A stretch of DNA of 64,000 bases from Paenibacillus endophyticus (lineage in GTDB: Bacteria > Bacillota > Bacilli > Paenibacillales > Paenibacillaceae), in NCBI RefSeq assembly GCF_014192395.1, contig NZ_JACHXW010000002.1, forward strand, positions 496,001 through 560,000, read 5' to 3'. The notes beneath the pieces were generated by a model. That model made no database searches. It was not told the origin of the DNA and saw only the letters and a list, made by a program, of their open reading frames with translations. How positions within the stretch are numbered: position 1 is the first letter of the stretch; each line of letters begins with the position of its first letter. Of the stretch, positions 28,602 through 37,444 are shown one piece after another. A program made the translations under genes and the position numbers.

Positions 28602-31481
28602 TCAATCCTCCCCTAGCTTAATCGCTTGATGAATGCGCAGACGCGACAGCATGTAAGCGAGTATGCCAAGTCCAACAACAAGCATGAAACCTACAAGCAC
28701 ATAAATCCGCATGAGATCGGAAGCATCGAACATGACTTTGAACGGCGGTACAAGGCTGCTTGGGTTGAAGGCAATCTGGAAGTTGGGTACATACAGCCGG
28801 CTTGCTATATTGCCGACGGCAATGCCAATTAGAACCGCAACGCCCGAAGTCAGGAGCTGTTCAACGGCAAGCATTCCGATAAGCTGCTTAAGCGACAAGC
28901 CAATAGCTCGCAGAATGCCGTTTTGCAGTGTTCTACCCCGCAGCGACAAGACCCAATACAATAAAAACCCAATAAAGCTTACTAGAATCGATAGGACGAA
29001 GCCTAAAGTCAGAATGCCGTTAAGCGCCATAAGAAAAGGATCATTTTTGGCTGCCACAAGCGCTTCTCTCGTATTTACGATATTCGTAACGGGAAGCTTG
29101 GACTGCTTGAGCGATTCGTAGAACGCAGCCGTTGTCGTCTCCGGCTTCAGCTTTATCCATACGTCATACGGCTCCAAAGCCAGCTGTACCTGAATGCGGG
29201 GCAAGTGTCCCACGATCAGCATCGGCGCATTTCCCTTAGAGGACTCGTCGCTTACGTCCACGCTCCCTATCGCCGGGTTCGGATTAAAGGTCGGGAAATA
29301 TTCAATAATGCCGTATACTTTAAACGGCTGCTGTGGAACGTCGCTCCAGCCGACCCAGATCGTATCTCCCGGCTTCACCTTATTTTGCTCCGCTAGCGTT
29401 TTGGAGATGAGAACCGCCTGCGAGTCTGCGGCAAGCAGATTCAAGTAGTCATTGATCGGATAATCCAGCAAGCTGTCACGGAACCAAGTCGTTTCACCGA
29501 ACTCATCGGTATCAATGCCAATGAGCGTTGCTGCCCCCGTGCTTTCGTTCACGCTGAAGGTCGTATCCTTCGTGAACACTTTAGCCGCTTGCTCGACTCC
29601 TTCAAGCGTCCGGAAAGGCTCGAATGCAGGCTCCAAATAATGCACCGGCGCTTGCACGGCCGGCGTCTCCGCCTGCGGCTGTCCTGGGCCTGCCGGCGGC
29701 GGGGCGTCGTTCATCCACTGCGATGTCAATACGACCTCGGCCCCGTTGCCGTAGCGAATGCGGTCCTCCGTATTATTATTGATCGTTCTGGCCGCAGAAG
29801 CGCTGAATACGCCTGTCGCAATCGTCATAATTAGAAAGATCATTAGGAATTGATATTGCGTGCTTGACCTTCCGACCTGTATCAGTGTCGCATAGACGGA
29901 AGGCGGCCACCACTTCTTGCCGAGCCAGTAGACAAACCGCAGCACCCATGGATACAGGCGGAGCAGCAGCAAGCCTGCTCCCATAATAAACAAGGCCGGC
30001 ACGACGAACTGCAGCGGATCAATATTTAGATCACCCGCGTTAAGCCCCAAGCTTTGCAGGTCAGCCAATCTTTTCTTGAACGTGTAGAGACCATAGATGG
30101 CAAGCGCAAGCGCTATGACATCTAGAAACATTTTGTGCCATAGCGGCGACTTCAAGAGACGCGCCAGCTGCTGCTTATGCCCGACAATGGAGACGCGTGT
30201 CGCCATAATAATGGGAATAAGCATGATGACAAAGCAAGCGGCCGATGAGATAGCGCCATAGCGGTAGGCTTCCTCGGTCAGCCTAATTGGCAGACGGACG
30301 CGCTGCACGAATTCAAGAAAGCCGTTCGAAGCGCCAAGCATACCCGTCAGAGCTACCCCTATCAGCGGTCCGATGCCGAATGCGATGCCGCATAGAATTA
30401 GGCCTTCCACCGCATAGGAGGTAATGATCTGCCAGCGTGCCGCCCCTCTGCTCCGAAGTACTGCAATCTCATTCTTCTGCCTGTCGGCAATCAGATTCGA
30501 TACCATGAACATGTAGAAGCCCAGCATGATCAGCACCGGGACGTTAAGCGACCACATAAGCGTACGAAGCTGATCGGCTCGCTCCAAATATTTGGAGATT
30601 GTATCCAGCGCCGGCGTTTCTGACACGGTTTGATACAAGGACACATTGTTCAACAGCACATTTTTTATTTTATTCGTAGTTTGGACGAAGTCATCAACAT
30701 ATCTTAGCTCCATCTTCGAATAATCCAATACGAAAAACCAGCCAACGGACGCGACAGGCAGACGAGCCTCCTGCATAAGCTGCTGCTTCGCAACCTTATC
30801 ACTGATGATGAAGCTGCCGCTTAGCTCGCTTAAGTCCGTATCCCTGAAATAGGGATCATCATCCAGCGTTTTTTGGAATACACCTACTGGCTTGAATTTT
30901 ATTTCCCCGGCAATTTTATCGTCATCGACAGTGAACGCCAAGTCCAGCACCGTTTTGAACTGAATCAAGCCTCGCTCCGTTACGAGCACCTCGTATACAC
31001 CGTCAACAGGCTGCTGCTCCGCAGGCATTCTTCCGTCAATGAGCTTAATATGCTCCTCCAGACCAGAGAATGAACGAAGCGACATCGTTTTAAGCGATTT
31101 TTTGGAATCGGGCTCGGGATCGTTCTCCGGCCTAATCTTCATCGACTTTGATTGAAAATCAACGACAAGCTCCTGTACGGGAATCTGAAAGCTGGCTTGC
31201 GCCTGTTCGTGAATGTAGCGATCCACTTTCGAATAGATAGCATTCATTTTCTCCGGCGTTTCTTTCGTGTAGAACAGTTTATTGTATTGGCTTCCAGGAT
31301 AGACGTTCCTTTTTGTCTGCATGGTCTCCAGGTCCTTAACCAGCATCCGCGATAAAATGGCTTCCGAATAGATCGGCATGCTGCTGACGAGCGCGACGGA
31401 GAGAACCAAGCCGATGAACAAGCTTGTCACTAACCACTTGTTTTGAACCATTTTACGTATAATCATGACAAACAAAGCCAC
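28602..31481 (-). CDS. FtsX/MacB-type ABC permease, large
   Basis: 959 aa from a GTG at 31481, 7 bp after gggagg; the ATG five codons on is an alternative. An N-terminal helix (MVQNKWLVTSLFIGLVLSV) precedes a long extracellular domain, then a group of helices at about 325-500, a second extracellular domain and three more helices at the C-terminus. This is a duplicated FtsX permease with ten or so helices, similar to large LolE/MacB-like permeases of Gram-positives. RNEIAVLRSRGA-type loop (KNEIAVLRSRGAARWQI) is the coupling motif for the ATPase. Such systems transmit force for lipoprotein, antibiotic or signal export rather than classical import. Confidence 0.87.
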   Translation of the reverse strand: MALFVMIIRKMVQNKWLVTSLFIGLVLSVALVSSMPIYSEAILSRMLVKDLETMQTKRNVYPGSQYNKLFYTKETPEKMNAIYSKVDRYIHEQAQASFQIPVQELVVDFQSKSMKIRPENDPEPDSKKSLKTMSLRSFSGLEEHIKLIDGRMPAEQQPVDGVYEVLVTERGLIQFKTVLDLAFTVDDDKIAGEIKFKPVGVFQKTLDDDPYFRDTDLSELSGSFIISDKVAKQQLMQEARLPVASVGWFFVLDYSKMELRYVDDFVQTTNKIKNVLLNNVSLYQTVSETPALDTISKYLERADQLRTLMWSLNVPVLIMLGFYMFMVSNLIADRQKNEIAVLRSRGAARWQIITSYAVEGLILCGIAFGIGPLIGVALTGMLGASNGFLEFVQRVRLPIRLTEEAYRYGAISSAACFVIMLIPIIMATRVSIVGHKQQLARLLKSPLWHKMFLDVIALALAIYGLYTFKKRLADLQSLGLNAGDLNIDPLQFVVPALFIMGAGLLLLRLYPWVLRFVYWLGKKWWPPSVYATLIQVGRSSTQYQFLMIFLIMTIATGVFSASAARTINNNTEDRIRYGNGAEVVLTSQWMNDAPPPAGPGQPQAETPAVQAPVHYLEPAFEPFRTLEGVEQAAKVFTKDTTFSVNESTGAATLIGIDTDEFGETTWFRDSLLDYPINDYLNLLAADSQAVLISKTLAEQNKVKPGDTIWVGWSDVPQQPFKVYGIIEYFPTFNPNPAIGSVDVSDESSKGNAPMLIVGHLPRIQVQLALEPYDVWIKLKPETTTAAFYESLKQSKLPVTNIVNTREALVAAKNDPFLMALNGILTLGFVLSILVSFIGFLLYWVLSLRGRTLQNGILRAIGLSLKQLIGMLAVEQLLTSGVAVLIGIAVGNIASRLYVPNFQIAFNPSSLVPPFKVMFDASDLMRIYVLVGFMLVVGLGILAYMLSRLRIHQAIKLGED

Positions 31482-31538
31482 TTCACAACCTCCCAAGCTT
31501 AACGGCTGAAGATAAGCAATCGGCAAAATCCGTTATCG

Positions 31539-32573
31539 TTATTGAAGTACGACGATCGCGCCTTCCTCTAGGCCCTTCGTTATTTCCATTTCAGTCGAGC
31601 CTTTAATCCCCGTCTCAACATCGATTTCGCGGATTTTGTTGCCATCCTCAAGCGTTCTGACGAACGTTCTGCCTAAGAAGCTGCGCACGCCGCTGCGCGG
31701 TATTTTCAAAATATCGTCACGCTGCTGCAATATGATTTTGACATCGGTAAACGCGCCAATTGCTGCATCGCTTGGCAATTTAGCCACTTCGATAAACAAT
31801 GTTTTGGAATATCGCTCCTTTAACTGCTCATTTAAAGTGGACGGTGCCGATGATGGCGTCTGCACAACCTTCCCTTGCACCTCCTGCGAGCCAAAGGAAA
31901 CGAAAGCCGGATAGCCAACGTCTACACCGCTAATTTCCGATCCTGACTCGACCCTAAGCGCAACGCGGAGCTTCGAAGGATCCGAGATAATGACGAGAGT
32001 CTGATAGGCTTCTACGAAATCGCCTTCCTCCAAATCCTCGACAAAGGTTACCTGCCCGTCCATTCCCGCCACCAGCTGCTTGCTGTTGAAGGTTTCCATC
32101 AGCCTTGCCAGCTTCAAATCCTCAATCTCCATCTGAAGCTTTGCAATTTGGATCGCATCGTCGTCAGCGCCAGACTTCGCTTGCTTTAGCGCCAGCTTTG
32201 CCCGCGCAACCGACAACTGCTGCTCCTTTAATTGAATATCCAGTCCGTCCACGTTCAGTTGAACGAGCACGTCGCCTTTTTTCACCTTCGCCCCGGAAGC
32301 TACAAGCATCTTCGCGATCCGTCCGCCTTGGCCCGTAAACTGCGCGATTTCCGTTTTCGTTGATTCAAGGCTTCCGCTGCCTTTAATCTCTTGCGTTATC
32401 GTTCCCTTCTCTACCGTTACCGTTCGATAATTCTCTTGCGCGGGCTTGACGAGCGGGGGCTTGAGCGCCTCCTCCTCTGCGGGAAGCAGCGAGCAGCCTG
32501 TAAGTGAAGCGCCAAGGAGCAGCGCGAATGACCAGCCGAGCAGCGGCTTAAGCTTTTGCGGCAATTTGTCCAT
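31539..32573 (-). CDS. MacA/HlyD-type efflux adaptor lipoprotein
   Basis: About 344 aa. The signal peptide ends in a lipobox LTGC, so the protein is lipid-anchored outside the membrane. It has the biotinyl-lipoyl-like hairpin (VTVEKGTITQEIKGSGSL, GAKVKKGDVLVQLNVD), a coiled coil (QLKEQQLSVARAKLALKQAK) and a beta-barrel domain (FVEAYQTLVIISDPSKLRV). It joins the FtsX-type permease and ATPases of this operon. The start is uncertain: the ATG at 32573 abuts a ggagg, and a TTG nine bases later has better spacing. It overlaps the preceding ATPase gene by 26 bp. Confidence 0.85.
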   Translation of the reverse strand: MDKLPQKLKPLLGWSFALLLGASLTGCSLLPAEEEALKPPLVKPAQENYRTVTVEKGTITQEIKGSGSLESTKTEIAQFTGQGGRIAKMLVASGAKVKKGDVLVQLNVDGLDIQLKEQQLSVARAKLALKQAKSGADDDAIQIAKLQMEIEDLKLARLMETFNSKQLVAGMDGQVTFVEDLEEGDFVEAYQTLVIISDPSKLRVALRVESGSEISGVDVGYPAFVSFGSQEVQGKVVQTPSSAPSTLNEQLKERYSKTLFIEVAKLPSDAAIGAFTDVKIILQQRDDILKIPRSGVRSFLGRTFVRTLEDGNKIREIDVETGIKGSTEMEITKGLEEGAIVVLQ

Positions 32574-33240
32574 CCTCCAATTCATAAACATGGTCAACGA
32601 TTTCCATAATAGCGGGATCATGCGTCGTTATAATGATGGTCATGCCAGCCGTTTCTACCAAATCGCGAAATACTTTCATAATTTGCAAGCCTGTGCGGGT
32701 ATCTAGCTCGGCAGTCGGCTCATCCGCAAGCAGCAGCTTCGGCTTATGGGCAATCGCTCTTGCGATGGCGGTTCTTTGCTGCTCTCCGCCTGAGAGCTCG
32801 AATGGCCGATGATGCATGCGACCTTTCAATCCGACCTGCTCCAAGGCTTGAATGGCTGCCTCTTTGCGGCCGCTCGCCGGCATGCCGGAAACGCGCAATA
32901 TGAATTCCACATTCTCATAGGCGGACATAAGAGGAATAAGCGCGAAGGATTGGAAAATAAGCCCCATTTCCATTCGGCGTACCTGATCTCTCTCTTGATT
33001 CGACATGGCAGTCAAATCGCGTCCAGCAAACGTGATTTTTCCCTCGGTCGGTCGATCTAGCGCGCTGAGCAAATTAATTAACGTCGTTTTCCCAGAACCA
33101 GACCTTCCTTTAAACGCGATCAGCTTCCCAGAGGGAATGGACAGGTCTACTCCCTTTAAAACGGTGACTGCGCCGCTTCCTCGGCCAAATGTCCTTTTTA
33201 AAGCGCTTGCATGAATCATATCATGCGTCGTTGGCAGCAT
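32548..33240 (-). CDS. MacB/LolD-type ABC ATPase
   Basis: 230 aa from the ATG at 33240, which follows acggagg; longer frames would start inside or upstream of the probable promoter at 33308-33336. Walker A GRSGSGKTT, signature [14 protein letters not shown], Walker [14 protein letters not shown], switch His in TTHDPAIM. First gene of the operon ATPase-adaptor-permease-ATPase. The presence of two ATPases may mean a heterodimeric motor, or that one has another role. Confidence 0.88.
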   Translation of the reverse strand: MLPTTHDMIHASALKRTFGRGSGAVTVLKGVDLSIPSGKLIAFKGRSGSGKTTLINLLSALDRPTEGKITFAGRDLTAMSNQERDQVRRMEMGLIFQSFALIPLMSAYENVEFILRVSGMPASGRKEAAIQALEQVGLKGRMHHRPFELSGGEQQRTAIARAIAHKPKLLLADEPTAELDTRTGLQIMKVFRDLVETAGMTIIITTHDPAIMEIVDHVYELEDGQIAAKA

Positions 33241-33307
33241 GTTAAAGTAAACCTCCGTTTCCATTCTACCATTTCCATATAAACCGCTTACACGTATGTC
33301 TTTTTCC

Positions 33308-33336
33308 ATTTTAACCTTGCTCCAGTTGATGTACAA
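33308..33336 (-). promoter_or_regulatory. Probable sigma-A promoter of the MacAB-like operon
   Basis: On the minus strand TTGTAC and TAAAAT are 17 bp apart, about 65 bp upstream of the chosen start. Confidence 0.5.
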
Positions 33337-33345
33337 GCGGAAAAT

Positions 33346-33377
33346 AAGCCTACCGGATCAGCTAATCCAATAGGCTT
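33346..33377 (-). terminator. Probable intrinsic terminator after the AEC transporter gene
   Basis: AAGCCTA and TAGGCTT arms with an inner GGAT/ATCC pairing, followed by ATTTT on the minus strand. Confidence 0.6.
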
Positions 33378-33383
33378 TCTCTT

Positions 33384-34331
33384 CTATCCGATTTCCAGCT
33401 GCAAGAAGAAGATTACAGCCGTTACCGTAATGATGCTCAAGATGGTAGAGACGAACACGGATTGCGAGGCAAACTCCGCCTCATTATCGAACTCGACCGC
33501 GAGCAGAACGCTGCTTAGCGAGGTCGGAACGGCCGAGGAAACGATGAGCGCCGCGGCTGTCAGCCTGTCGATCGGCATCGCATAACCCATCAGCCACACA
33601 ATCAGCCAGGCGAGAAGCGGTCCTGCGACAAGCCGCAGCATACCCGATAAGCTGACGTCTATAAGCAGCGAGCGCTTGATCTTCCACTCCATGTTTCCAA
33701 GCTGAACGCCTAGCGTAATAAGCGCTGTTCCAATAAAGGCAGAGGACAAGTACTCAAGCGGGGTGGCCAGCGGCTGTGGAATCGTAACCTCAAAGCCTCT
33801 TAATAAAAAGGCGATCGGTATGACATAGATGATCGGCATCGACAATATCGTCCGCCAGATGGCCCGCATATCAGCTTTATGCGCATTGACGTTATAAATA
33901 CCGTATGTATTAGGCACGAGCGATTGCACCATCATAATCAATACTTGAATAGCGAGCGTCTTCTCATTTCCTGCAAAAGCAAGCTGATTGAGCGGAATGC
34001 CGTAATTCGCGCTGTTATAGAATAGGACGCTGTTGCGCATCGCGCTCTTCATGCTGGGACCGTAGCCTCTGATACGAATAACGACCTCGACGATTATATA
34101 TTGGGTAACCATGAACAATACGAAGAAAAATAAAATCTTGCCGATTACGGAAGCCGAAATATCGGTTTTATAAAGCAAATCGAACATGATGGCCGGAGAA
34201 AACAAATAAAAGTTGAGCTTCGACAACGTTTTGATATCTAGCTTGAACGCCCTTTGAATAACAATGCCGAGACCGATCATAATGACCATCGGCAGTACGT
34301 TATTCATAAGGATATGAAGGAAAATACTCAT
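33384..34331 (-). CDS. AEC (auxin efflux carrier) family transporter
   Basis: 315 aa with about ten hydrophobic helices. The first helix (MSIFLHILMNNVLPMVIMIG), the central YNSANYGIPLNQLAF and the C-terminal SSAVPTSLSSVLLAVEFDNEAEF are typical AEC motifs. Bacterial members transport malonate, malate or other organic anions. Single gene with its own terminator; substrate unknown. Confidence 0.87.
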   Translation of the reverse strand: MSIFLHILMNNVLPMVIMIGLGIVIQRAFKLDIKTLSKLNFYLFSPAIMFDLLYKTDISASVIGKILFFFVLFMVTQYIIVEVVIRIRGYGPSMKSAMRNSVLFYNSANYGIPLNQLAFAGNEKTLAIQVLIMMVQSLVPNTYGIYNVNAHKADMRAIWRTILSMPIIYVIPIAFLLRGFEVTIPQPLATPLEYLSSAFIGTALITLGVQLGNMEWKIKRSLLIDVSLSGMLRLVAGPLLAWLIVWLMGYAMPIDRLTAAALIVSSAVPTSLSSVLLAVEFDNEAEFASQSVFVSTILSIITVTAVIFFLQLEIG

Positions 34332-34485
34332 CGCTGCATCTGCTTCTTTCTATTATATAGTGTGAAAATAAGAGAACGCCTCCTACTATCGCTTCACCCA
34401 TTTTAATAGGTTATGGATTCATTAAGCAAGCGTGCGCATCGATCTCTTTCGCATGGCATGCTTGCTTTGGAGAAGCAGCAAAAGC

Positions 34486-34533
34486 AAAAACGAACAGCTC
34501 GCGGCATGATTTCCCGGGAGGCTGTTCGTTTTT
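34486..34533 (-). terminator. Intrinsic terminator after cysK
   Basis: aaaaacgaacagc (34486-34498) pairs with gctgttcgttttt (34521-34533). On the minus strand the stem ends in five T. Confidence 0.85.
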
Positions 34534-34541
34534 CGCTGTCA

Positions 34542-35486
34542 CTAGAGCTGCTGCTCCTGTTGGTATAGCACAGTAGAGAGATAGCGCTCTCCGTTGCTCG
34601 GAATGACCGCAACGACGCGTTTGCCTGTGCCTAGCTTCTTGGCTAATTGGACCGCGGCGAATACCGCAGCTCCTGAAGAGATTCCGCCTAGAATACCTTC
34701 CTCCTTGGCCACTCTTCTTGCCGTTTCGAACGCATCCTCATTGGTCACCTGGATAATTTCATCATAAACCTTTGTATCCAGAATCGACGGGACGAAACCC
34801 GCCCCGATGCCTTGGATTTTGTGAAGTCCAGGCTGCCCACCCGAGAGTACGGGCGAAGAAGTAGGCTCCACTGCCGCAATATGGATGCCGGGGAAGCGCT
34901 CGCGCAATATTTCGCCTGCTCCCGTAATGGTGCCGCCCGTGCCCACGCCTGCAACGAAGCCGTCCAGCTTGCCATCCAGCGACTCAATCGCTCTTACGAT
35001 CTCGGGACCCGTTGTTTCGCGGTGAATCTTTACGTTCGCGGGGTTATCGAATTGCAATGCCGGGAAATATTCCGGATGCTTCTCCTGAAGCTCCCGAGCT
35101 GTCCGAATGGCGCCTTTCATTCCTTCCGGACCTGGCGTCAGCACTAGCTCGGCACCGTATGCCCGCAGCAGATTGCGGCGCTCGAGGCTCATCGTTTCCG
35201 GCATGACAAGTATCGCCTTATACCCTCTTGCCGCTGCGACAAGCGCAATACCGATGCCCGTATTGCCGCTTGTTGCTTCAATGATCGTATCGCCTGGCTT
35301 CAGCTTGCCTTCTCGTTCCGCCTCTTCAATGATGCTTATCGCAATCCGGTCCTTTACGCTGCTGCCAGGATTGAAAAACTCCAGCTTCAAGTAAATTTCC
35401 GCGCTGCCCTCCGGCACGACCTTATTCAGGCGAACAAGCGGCGTATTTCCTATCAGATCGGTAATGTTGCACACTACTAGACTCAT
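34542..35486 (-). CDS. cysK: Cysteine synthase (O-acetylserine sulfhydrylase)
   Basis: 314 aa PLP enzyme. The PLP lysine is Lys45 in NPGSSVKDR; the substrate loop is TSGNTGIG, the phosphate-binding loop [12 protein letters not shown] and the asparagine-loop motif ISSGAAV. It makes cysteine from O-acetylserine and sulfide. RBS aggagg. No T-box or S-box-like leader was seen in the 75-bp gap upstream, so regulation is not evident. It could be co-transcribed with the ABC exporters upstream, but the gap and direction give no decisive clue. Confidence 0.93.
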   Translation of the reverse strand: MSLVVCNITDLIGNTPLVRLNKVVPEGSAEIYLKLEFFNPGSSVKDRIAISIIEEAEREGKLKPGDTIIEATSGNTGIGIALVAAARGYKAILVMPETMSLERRNLLRAYGAELVLTPGPEGMKGAIRTARELQEKHPEYFPALQFDNPANVKIHRETTGPEIVRAIESLDGKLDGFVAGVGTGGTITGAGEILRERFPGIHIAAVEPTSSPVLSGGQPGLHKIQGIGAGFVPSILDTKVYDEIIQVTNEDAFETARRVAKEEGILGGISSGAAVFAAVQLAKKLGTGKRVVAVIPSNGERYLSTVLYQQEQQL

Positions 35487-35560
35487 AACGATCTACCTCC
35501 TGCTATAATAATGGCCTTGCGGCTCGTGCCGATTAAGTAAGATGAAGCTGGTCCATTGAT

Positions 35561-37444
35561 CTAAACTGCGACGTTGCCCTGGGAATGCTCATACAGCTCT
35601 TTGTAATGCCCGTCATGCTCCAGCAGCTCCTGATGGTTGCCCTGCTCCACGATCTCGCCGTGGCTCATGACGATGATGCGGTCGGCTTGCATAATGGTGG
35701 ACAGTCGATGCGCGATAACAATCGTCGTCCGGTCCTGCGAGACGACCTGCAGCGCATTCTGTATTAACTGCTCCGTATGCGAATCCAAATTCGCGCTCGC
35801 TTCATCCAAGATGAGCACCTTAGGCTTAAACACGATAATTCTGGCGAAGGATATGAGCTGCCGCTCGCCTGCCGATAGCCCGCTGCCGCGCTCCGACAGC
35901 TTTGTCTCGTAGCCATCCTTCAGCTTATTGATAATCGTATCCGCTCCGACGAACTCGCACGCGCGAATAACATCCTCGCGGGATATCGACTTGTCGAACA
36001 TCCTAATGTTTTCGATAATGCTGCCCGAATAGAGATAAGGCTCCTGCTGCACCAGCCCCACAAGCCGGTGCAGCGTCGCTTGCGGTATATCTCGCACATC
36101 CGTCTCATCAATCAGAATGCTGCCTGCTTTTACATCGTAGAATCGGCATAGCAGGCTGATCAACGAGCTTTTGCCCGCTCCGGTCGTCCCCACGACGCCA
36201 ATCAGCTCGCCGGAATTTATATGCAGGTCCAAATCGCGAATAATCGGAATCCCCTCTTCATAGGAGAAGGAAATACGATTGAAGTCGATTCGGCCCTTTA
36301 CCTGCTCCAGGCTAAAGCTCGACAGCGAGGCTTGGCGTTCATCCTCGTCTTCGTTCAGCTCTTCCTTGCGAAGATCGACAGGCGCCAGCTCGCGATCCAT
36401 TACATCGGGCTTGTTGGCGAATACGCTCCATATTCTCGTAATCGCAACCGTTGCGGATTGCAAGGTATTCCATTGCTGCGTTATGGTATTAATCGGCTGG
36501 AAAAACTGGCGAATATACGTAATAAACGCATACAGCACCCCGAACTCCAGATGCTGGCCAAGCACCGCGTTCCCGCCGATCCAGGTCACAAAAGCAATCG
36601 ATAAATTGCTTAAAATATCAAACGTTCGGCCAAACACGACATTCGTGCGAATTTCTCTAAGGTTCGCTTGAAAGTATTGGCTATTGCGCTCATTGAACTG
36701 CTTCTCCTGCTCCTTCTGCTGATGGAACACCTGCACCAAATTCATGCCTGACAGGTTTTCTGCTACGAACGCGACCAATCGCGACAGTCTCGTTCTCGCT
36801 AATTGATAGGTCGTGCGCATGAAGGAACGGAAGGCAATGGCAATGGCCCATATTATTGGCAGCAGTATCAAGCAGTACAACGCAAGCTGCGTATCCAGCT
36901 GGAACATCAAGACGATGATGAAAATCAGTGTCAAGCCGTCCCGGAACAGGCTGAGCAGCACTTGATTGAAAAACTGATTCAACGCCTCGGTATCGCTTGA
37001 GACATGGGTGATGAGGCTTCCGCTCGACATGCGGTCGAAATAGCGCATCGATTGTTTCAGAATATGGCCAAAAAGCTGCTTGCGAATGCGTGATACGATG
37101 CTTTGCCCTATATTTTGCAGCATATTGCTTTGCAAATAAGTAAAAAGCAGGCTTGACAGCGATAGCCCCAAATAAATCGCGCAAATCGTAAGCAGCCCTT
37201 TATAATCGTTTTTACCGGATAATAGATTATCGTCAATCGCGATTTTCATTAAAAAAGGCTGAAGCAAATCAGAAAGAATCGCGATCAGCGTACAGCAGAA
37301 CACGCCGATAAATCCCCACATATGAGGCTTCGCGTAGCCGTAAAGCGTTCGAAACGCCGATACGTATTCCGGTTTTTGTTCAGGCAAGCCCGGATCGCCC
37401 TTCTGATCCGCCTGCCAATTATGAATGGCTTGTGCCGGTCGCAT
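35561..37444 (-). CDS. ABC exporter half, YheH/BmrD-like (active ATP site partner)
   Basis: 627 aa from the ATG at 37444 after aggaggagg. Six-helix membrane domain (about 45-340) and an ATPase with Walker A GTTGAGKSS, an unusual signature LSAGERQLISFARI, Walker B with the catalytic Glu (VLILDEASANLD) and switch His (IAHRLSTI). The LSAGERQ signature is that of B. subtilis YheH/BmrD, partner of YheI/BmrC. Its start overlaps the preceding gene by 26 bp, so the two are coupled and should form a heterodimer exporting drugs or a peptide. Confidence 0.87.
   Translation of the reverse strand: MRPAQAIHNWQADQKGDPGLPEQKPEYVSAFRTLYGYAKPHMWGFIGVFCCTLIAILSDLLQPFLMKIAIDDNLLSGKNDYKGLLTICAIYLGLSLSSLLFTYLQSNMLQNIGQSIVSRIRKQLFGHILKQSMRYFDRMSSGSLITHVSSDTEALNQFFNQVLLSLFRDGLTLIFIIVLMFQLDTQLALYCLILLPIIWAIAIAFRSFMRTTYQLARTRLSRLVAFVAENLSGMNLVQVFHQQKEQEKQFNERNSQYFQANLREIRTNVVFGRTFDILSNLSIAFVTWIGGNAVLGQHLEFGVLYAFITYIRQFFQPINTITQQWNTLQSATVAITRIWSVFANKPDVMDRELAPVDLRKEELNEDEDERQASLSSFSLEQVKGRIDFNRISFSYEEGIPIIRDLDLHINSGELIGVVGTTGAGKSSLISLLCRFYDVKAGSILIDETDVRDIPQATLHRLVGLVQQEPYLYSGSIIENIRMFDKSISREDVIRACEFVGADTIINKLKDGYETKLSERGSGLSAGERQLISFARIIVFKPKVLILDEASANLDSHTEQLIQNALQVVSQDRTTIVIAHRLSTIMQADRIIVMSHGEIVEQGNHQELLEHDGHYKELYEHSQGNVAV

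Noticed and set aside
35487-35560. Possible T-box or SAM riboswitch ahead of cysK
   Set aside because: The gap is too short and shows none of the conserved motifs.
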